From NCBI GenBank assembly GCA_964501705.1, contig CAZCUQ010000068.1:1-9895 (forward strand): a DNA stretch of 9,895 bases. The letters are read 5' to 3'. Source of the DNA: RGIG4694 sp964501705 (lineage in GTDB: Bacteria > Bacillota > Clostridia > Oscillospirales > Ruminococcaceae). Both the position numbers and the translations under genes were made by a program. Below, piece after piece: positions 5,845 to 9,895 of this stretch. The stretch's first letter is position 1. The number at the start of each line of letters is the position of its first letter. The notes below the pieces were generated by a model. The model was not told where the DNA came from. It ran no database searches and worked only from the letters and a program-made list of their open reading frames with translations.

Positions 5845-6507
5845 ATGGTAACTTCAGACGATTTTGAAGCCGCAATATTCGACCTCGACGGAACGCTCGT
5901 CAATTCCAACAGAGTATGGGAAAAAATTGACGCCGAATATATGAAAAAAAAGGGAAAATATATTTCCCGCAAGGAAGCCTGCGATATGGCCTCGATGAAC
6001 TATGACGAGGTATACGAATATATCTGCGGAAAAGGCGTGGAAACCACAGTTGAGGATATAAAAAAGGAATTTAACAGGATTGCCGTTTACGAATACAGAA
6101 ACAATATATTTTTAAAGCCTCACGCGGCTGAATTTCTGAAATTCCTGCGGGCAAAAGGAAAGAGGATCGCTCTCGCGACGGCTTCTCCGAAAGAACTTTA
6201 CGAGCCTGTTCTGCGGCACAACAACGTCTACGGAATGTTCGACGCGTTTGTCACGACGGAAGAAGCGGGCAGGGAAAAGGATTTCCCCGACGTTTATCTT
6301 CTCGCCGCTTCAAAGCTTGGCGTTTATCCCGATTCCTGCGCGGTTTTTGAAGATGTTCTTAAAGGAATAATCTCCGCTCGCGACGCGGGAATGACAACCG
6401 TAGGCGTTTATGATAAATACTCGGAAAAGGATATCGTTACAATGAGAGAGATCGCAGACAGATTTATTATGGATTTTGCTGAAATGATGATAAAAAATTC
6501 TGAATAA
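5845..6507 (+). CDS. HAD-superfamily phosphatase (beta-phosphoglucomutase-like subgroup)
   Basis: A 220-residue soluble HAD hydrolase with all four motifs: I, FDLDGTLVNS with nucleophile D13 and acid/base D15; II, LATAS (T112 or S114 as phosphate ligand); III, K145 in GREKDFPDVYL; IV, FEDVLKGIISARDAG (E169, D170). The helical cap inserted after motif I (~20-90) places it with subfamily I phosphatases such as phosphoglycolate phosphatases and beta-phosphoglucomutases. Substrate cannot be told; small sugar phosphates, nucleotides or phosphoglycolate are usual. The ATG at 5845 lies 4 nt after the stop of the NYN gene, and its ribosome binding site (AGGGGTGA) overlaps that stop, so translation of the two is likely coupled. 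In the draft the motif order and length are intact. Confidence 0.92.
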   Translation: MVTSDDFEAAIFDLDGTLVNSNRVWEKIDAEYMKKKGKYISRKEACDMASMNYDEVYEYICGKGVETTVEDIKKEFNRIAVYEYRNNIFLKPHAAEFLKFLRAKGKRIALATASPKELYEPVLRHNNVYGMFDAFVTTEEAGREKDFPDVYLLAASKLGVYPDSCAVFEDVLKGIISARDAGMTTVGVYDKYSEKDIVTMREIADRFIMDFAEMMIKNSE

Positions 6508-6527
6508 TTTGTATATTTAATTTTATC

Positions 6528-6571
6528 AAACTATTTTTGCGGTTTTTATAAAAAACAGTTGAATTTTTTTT
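6528..6571 (+). terminator. Weak possible terminator after the HAD gene
   Basis: AAACTATTTTT can pair imperfectly with AAAAAACAGTT, followed by GAATTTTTTTT. The stem is AT-rich with one mismatch and a long loop, so the fold is weak. It overlaps the -35 region of the next promoter, and the position between two units is what makes it plausible. Confidence 0.35.
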
Positions 6572-6587
6572 AAATATATGTTATAAT
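6559..6587 (+). promoter_or_regulatory. Sigma-A promoter of the EAL-HDOD / hprK unit
   Basis: -35 TTGAAT (6559-6564, four of six matches), 17-nt spacer, -10 TATAAT (6582-6587) with an extended -10 TG at 6579-6580. The start should be near 6594. A perfect 12-bp palindrome TATAGATCTATA (6602-6613) follows shortly after the start site and could be an operator, but it may be chance. Confidence 0.75.
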
Positions 6588-6638
6588 AATACAAATGATA
6601 TTATAGATCTATATTCTGAATGAAAGGAACACTGAAAT

Positions 6639-7871
6639 ATGGAACCGTACATTGTCAGACAAACTATTGTGGACGAAAATCAGACCGCTAAGGCATATGA
6701 AATACTTTATGCCGATGATGAATTATCAGTAAGCCGAGAGGATGATTCTTCCGCCGCAAACGCTATTGAAAACTTTCTTTCTTCCATGGACACCGATAAA
6801 TTTCTGAACGGAAAAACAGCATTCCTATCCTTTACAAGAAATCTTCTTGTAAAGGATATTCCCCGTATGTTCGACACAAGCAAGCTTGTTATACAGATCG
6901 AAGATTCCCTCATCACAAATCCCATGGCTCATTCTCTTTTCACAAAGTACAAGCAGGCGGGATATAAGATAGCTGTGGTTGATTTTGAATTTGCTCCGAG
7001 ATATTTCGGAGTGCTTGATATCGTTGATTATATTAAAGTCAATTTCAAGGACTATCAGAATTCATCTCTCGAAAACGTGGTAAGAATAGGTAATTCTTTC
7101 GGAAAGAAAATTATCGCTTATAATATTGAATGCGCCGAGGCTTATGAAAAAGCTGTAAACTGCGGCTGCTCGATGTTTCAGGGATCGTATGTGGCGGAAA
7201 AAACTCCCGCTCACCTTACGAACATGAAGTATTTGCAGGGCAACTTCTTCCTTCTGATGATCGCCGTCACAAAGGACGAACCGGATATAGACGAGATAGA
7301 AGAAATCCTCTCCCGTGACGTTTCGCTTACATATTCGCTGTTAAAGCTTGTCAATTCCTCGTATTTTGCTCTCCGCAACCGCGCGAAATCCGTAAAGCAG
7401 GCGCTTGTCATTTTAGGTATCGGTCAGCTGAAGCAGTGGATATATCTTTTAAGCTTCAAACAGAACGACGGCTCAATGCCCGACGAGCTTATCAAGCTTT
7501 CTTTTTTGAGAGCAAAATTTGCGTCCGAACTTTTGCCTTTCTGCAAGGATGTTCCCATGTCGAAATCCGAGGCGTACCTTATGGGTATGTTCTCCACTCT
7601 CGGACAGCTTATGCAGATGTCTCTTGAAGAATCGCTCACTCCCCTGCCGATAAGCGAAGATATAAAAGCGGCGCTTTTATATCACGACGGAAAAGCAGGT
7701 GTGCTTTACGATGTTATTCTTAGCTACGAAAACGCCGACTGGATAAAGATGAAGAATTACGCTACGGAGCTTGAAATTCCTCTCGATACTATCTCCGGTA
7801 CATACTGTATGTGTGTCGAGGACGTAAACTCAACCTGGAACAGTCTTATGACCGCAAGCAATGCGGAATAA
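6639..7871 (+). CDS. EAL-HDOD domain signalling protein (YuxH-like)
   Basis: A 410-residue cytoplasmic protein. The N-terminal half (~1-200) is an EAL-type fold of the YuxH group: the opening VRQTIVDENQTAKAYEILY matches the family's 'RQPIFD..L.VYAYELLYR'. Residues expected for cyclic-di-GMP hydrolysis are not preserved (YEILYADD in place of an EAL motif, VVDFEF where active enzymes have DDFG), so a binding or scaffold role is likelier than catalysis. The C-terminal half (~205-390) is an HDOD domain (EEILSRDVSLTYSLLKLVNSSYF, SVKQALVILGIGQLKQWI), an HD-related module without a convincing HD metal pair. Proteins of this architecture act in motility, stress or second-messenger pathways. Start ATG 6639 with AAAGGA about 10 nt upstream. 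hprK begins 20 nt after its stop, suggesting one transcript. Confidence 0.9.
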   Translation: MEPYIVRQTIVDENQTAKAYEILYADDELSVSREDDSSAANAIENFLSSMDTDKFLNGKTAFLSFTRNLLVKDIPRMFDTSKLVIQIEDSLITNPMAHSLFTKYKQAGYKIAVVDFEFAPRYFGVLDIVDYIKVNFKDYQNSSLENVVRIGNSFGKKIIAYNIECAEAYEKAVNCGCSMFQGSYVAEKTPAHLTNMKYLQGNFFLLMIAVTKDEPDIDEIEEILSRDVSLTYSLLKLVNSSYFALRNRAKSVKQALVILGIGQLKQWIYLLSFKQNDGSMPDELIKLSFLRAKFASELLPFCKDVPMSKSEAYLMGMFSTLGQLMQMSLEESLTPLPISEDIKAALLYHDGKAGVLYDVILSYENADWIKMKNYATELEIPLDTISGTYCMCVEDVNSTWNSLMTASNAE

Positions 7872-7891
7872 TCCGAAAGGAATGATAACAT

Positions 7892-8854
7892 TTGGCTGAA
7901 AGAAAATTTAAGGTTCCGCTTAAAAATATAATCGACGAGTTCTCGCTGGAGGCTATACGTATTCCTATTGACGCGTCCAAGCTGTTTATAGACGAAGCGG
8001 AGGTCAGCCGTCCGGGACTTCAGCTTTCGGGCTTTTATGAATATTTTAACCCCGAAAGAATACAAATAGTAGGAAAGGCGGAATTCGCGTTCCTTGCCAC
8101 TCTCGATGAGGGAGTCAGAAAAGAACGCCTTGAAATGCTTTTTGCGCAGCATGTACCCGCGATAATCATTTCGAGAGAGCTTCCGTATTTTCCCGAAATG
8201 CTTGATCTTGCTCAAAGCTATGAAGTTCCCCTCCTTCGGAGCAAGGACAGCACATCGTCGTTTATGGCGGCTCTTATAGCGTTTCTTAATCTTAATCTTG
8301 CTCCGAGAATACAGCGCCATGGGGTTCTTATCGAAATCTACGGCGAAGGTGTCCTTATCCTCGGCGAGAGCGGTGTCGGAAAAAGCGAGACCGCAATAGA
8401 ACTCGTTAAAAGAGGACACCGTCTTGTTGCGGACGATGCGGTTGAAATAAAACGAGTGTCGAATATAAGTCTTGTGGGTTCCTCTCCCGAAAATATCCGC
8501 CACTTTATGGAACTTCGCGGAATCGGAATAATAAACGCCCGCAGACTTTTCGGAATGGGAGCCGTAAAGCTTACCGAAAAAATCGATATGGTGGTCGAGC
8601 TTGAACCGTGGGATTCCGAAAAGGTATACGACAGAATGGGCGTTGACAATGAATACACTTCAATCCTCGGCGTCAGAGTACCCTACTCGGTGATCCCCGT
8701 AAAACCGGGACGTAATCTGGCGGTCATACTTGAAGTTGCCGCTATGAACAACCGTCAGAAAAAGATGGGCTACAATGCCGCAGAAGAACTTCTTGAAAAT
8801 CTCGGCATGAATTTTGAAAAAAAAGAAACTGTAAAAAAATGGGACGTTTACTGA
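7892..8854 (+). CDS. hprK: HPr kinase/phosphorylase
   Basis: Bifunctional sensor enzyme that phosphorylates Ser46 of HPr (and Crh where present) with ATP or PPi and reverses the reaction with phosphate, feeding CcpA carbon catabolite control. 320 residues; the family is ~310. N-terminal domain ~1-130; catalytic domain from ~140 with H143 (QRHGVLIEIYG), the Walker A GESGVGKS (158-165, K164), the acidic VADDAVE (D181, D182) and the HprK signature LRGIGIINARRLFG (208-221). The start is a TTG at 7892: AAAGG lies about 11 nt upstream, and the only nearby ATG (7882) is out of frame and stops after five codons. It follows the EAL-HDOD gene by 20 nt and precedes murB and rapZ, an order typical of Clostridia. 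Confidence 0.97.
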   Translation: MAERKFKVPLKNIIDEFSLEAIRIPIDASKLFIDEAEVSRPGLQLSGFYEYFNPERIQIVGKAEFAFLATLDEGVRKERLEMLFAQHVPAIIISRELPYFPEMLDLAQSYEVPLLRSKDSTSSFMAALIAFLNLNLAPRIQRHGVLIEIYGEGVLILGESGVGKSETAIELVKRGHRLVADDAVEIKRVSNISLVGSSPENIRHFMELRGIGIINARRLFGMGAVKLTEKIDMVVELEPWDSEKVYDRMGVDNEYTSILGVRVPYSVIPVKPGRNLAVILEVAAMNNRQKKMGYNAAEELLENLGMNFEKKETVKKWDVY

Positions 8855-8866
8855 TTCCATGAAACG

Positions 8867-8899
8867 GAGGATAGAATTAACGCTATCCTCTTTGATTTT
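8867..8899 (+). terminator. Intergenic hairpin between hprK and murB, possible partial terminator
   Basis: GAGGATAG (8867-8874) pairs exactly with CTATCCTC (8883-8890) across an 8-nt loop, followed by TTTGATTTT. It has the form of a factor-independent terminator with an interrupted T run. murB starts 22 nt later and no separate murB promoter is evident, so it probably reduces rather than stops transcription. Confidence 0.55.
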
Positions 8900-8920
8900 A
8901 GTGAAAGGAACTGTTTTTGA

Positions 8921-9829
8921 ATGAAACAGAGAATCGTACGAATCGCAGAAAAACTGAACTGCCCCATTCAGAAAAACATACCTCTTAAAAATCTGACGAC
9001 CTTTAAGACAGGCGGAAACGCTGAAATGATCGTCAAGGTCACTTCCGAAAATGCACTGATGAAGATTATCGGGGAAATAAATAATGACGATGAAAAATTT
9101 TTTGTACTCGGAAAGGGTTCTAACATAATAGCCGATGATAACGGCTATGACGGCATAATTATCATTCTCGGAGAAAAATTTTCTGAGATTACCGTAAACG
9201 GCGGAGTTATCACTGCGGGAGCGGGAGCTTCTCTTATAAGCGTTTGCAGGAAAGCACTTGAAAATTCTCTCACAGGACTTGAATTCGCTTACGGTATCCC
9301 CGGCAGCGTCGGAGGAGCGGTATTTATGAACGCGGGCGCTTACGGCGGCGAGATAAAGGACGTTATTATGTTCGTAAGAGCGGCAGACCCCGTAAGCGGA
9401 GAAATAAGAACATTCGCAAAGGATGAAATGGATTTGTCTTACCGTCACAGTATTTTTTCGGAAAATAAATTCATAATTACGGAGGCTGTTTTCGGACTTG
9501 AAATCGGAGAAAAAAATGAAATCGATAGAAAAATGAACGAGCTTATGGAAAAAAGACGTTCAAAGCAGCCACTTGAATATCCGAGCGCGGGAAGTACATT
9601 TAAGCGCCCCGAAGGAAGCTACGCTTCTCTACTTATCGAGCAGTGCGGACTGAAGGGACTTTCCGTGGGCGGCGCCGAGGTAAGCACAAAGCACAGCGGA
9701 TTTATAATCAATAAAGGAAATGCTTCTTCTTCGGATATTCTGACTCTGATTCAAAAGGTACAGAATGAAGTTTTTGAAAAAACAGGCTATAAGCTTGAAA
9801 CCGAACCACTTGTTCTGGGAGGAAAATAA
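8921..9829 (+). CDS. murB: UDP-N-acetylenolpyruvoylglucosamine reductase MurB
   Basis: FAD enzyme that reduces UDP-GlcNAc-enolpyruvate with NADPH to UDP-MurNAc, the second committed step of peptidoglycan precursor synthesis, in the cytoplasm. 302 residues, normal for the Gram-positive (type II) form. FAD-binding part: TTFKTGG (26-32), LGKGSN (63-68) and the GIPGSVGGAVFMNAGAYGGE stretch (125-144). Catalytic residues: R175 in YRHS, S225 in AGSTFKRP (proton donor), E295 in KLETE. Start ATG 8921 with AAAGGA about 11 nt upstream. It lies 66 nt after hprK, with a hairpin between. rapZ starts 1 nt after its stop, so the two are tightly linked. Confidence 0.98.
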   Translation: MKQRIVRIAEKLNCPIQKNIPLKNLTTFKTGGNAEMIVKVTSENALMKIIGEINNDDEKFFVLGKGSNIIADDNGYDGIIIILGEKFSEITVNGGVITAGAGASLISVCRKALENSLTGLEFAYGIPGSVGGAVFMNAGAYGGEIKDVIMFVRAADPVSGEIRTFAKDEMDLSYRHSIFSENKFIITEAVFGLEIGEKNEIDRKMNELMEKRRSKQPLEYPSAGSTFKRPEGSYASLLIEQCGLKGLSVGGAEVSTKHSGFIINKGNASSSDILTLIQKVQNEVFEKTGYKLETEPLVLGGK

Positions 9830-9830
9830 A

Positions 9831-9895
9831 ATGCTTTTTTTGATAGTTACGGGACTTTCGGGTGCGGGTAAATCCGGGGCGGTCAATGTTCTGGA
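9831..9895 (+). CDS. rapZ: RapZ-family nucleotide-binding protein, N-terminal fragment
   Basis: Only 21 codons are present before the right edge. They read MLFLIVTGLSGAGKSGAVNV, the N-terminus of the RapZ/YvcJ family with its Walker A motif GLSGAGKS; homologues typically begin 'LLIITGLSGAGKS.A...LED'. In Enterobacteria RapZ steers decay of the small RNA GlmZ to control glucosamine-6-phosphate synthase; in Firmicutes the protein (YvcJ) binds and hydrolyses nucleotides and its role is less clear. GGGAGG inside the last codons of murB serves as ribosome binding site, and the ATG follows the murB stop after one base. In Clostridia yvcK and whiA usually come next, outside this window. Confidence 0.9.
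   Translation, partial: MLFLIVTGLSGAGKSGAVNVL

Noticed and set aside
7757..8503. Long open frame (248 codons) on the minus strand opposite hprK
   Set aside because: It lies mostly antisense to hprK, whose motifs are clear. The translation has no recognisable domain and is a codon-bias shadow.
8660..9448. Long open frame (262 codons) on the minus strand opposite murB
   Set aside because: Antisense to murB, which has all its catalytic residues. The translated protein is rich in Phe, Ser and Tyr without any motif.

Overview
The window looks like a chromosomal segment of an endospore-forming Firmicute of class Clostridia, probably from the Ruminococcus/Oscillospiraceae side. The evidence is spoIIGA-sigE, an hprK-murB-rapZ cluster, moderate-to-low GC, consensus sigma-A promoters (TTGACA-N17-TATAAT) and purine-rich ribosome binding sites. 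The genus is a guess. A run of ten N inside one gene shows that this is a draft or metagenome assembly.

Left part, minus strand (1-4894). Read in the direction of transcription, spoIIGA (membrane aspartic protease) and sigE (pro-sigma-E) form the mother-cell sporulation operon, which closes with a very strong terminator at 3262-3312. A separate unit with its own extended -10 promoter follows. It encodes a secreted protein with four bacterial Ig-like domains and a GH25 lysozyme domain, then a 262-residue acidic protein of unknown function. After that come a tRNA-Lys(TTT) gene with a perfect promoter and its own terminator, and the first 23 codons of a DnaQ-like 3'-5' exonuclease that runs off the left edge.

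Right part, plus strand (4935-9895). A divergent consensus promoter drives an NYN-ribonuclease/LOTUS protein and a HAD phosphatase, with 4 nt between the genes. A second promoter starts a run of an EAL-HDOD signalling protein, HPr kinase/phosphorylase (hprK), MurB and the first 21 codons of RapZ. This run links carbon-regulation signalling, peptidoglycan precursor synthesis and the RapZ family.

Main points for a second look: (1) the conserved SpoIIGA N-terminus lies upstream of any ATG/GTG/TTG, so the gene either starts at ATT or carries a frameshift or sequence error; (2) the N-gap in the NYN gene is flanked by two versions of the same 17 codons, which points to a contig misjoin; (3) the divergent spoIIGA/NYN intergenic region has two direct TCTGTCAA copies that resemble Spo0A boxes; (4) sigG does not follow sigE; (5) there is an unexplained interrupted palindrome across the tRNA-Lys start site. 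I found no mobile element, CRISPR array, phage gene or clearly new multi-gene system. No stretch without a gene exceeds 300 bases; the longest (3045-3311) holds a terminator and a promoter.
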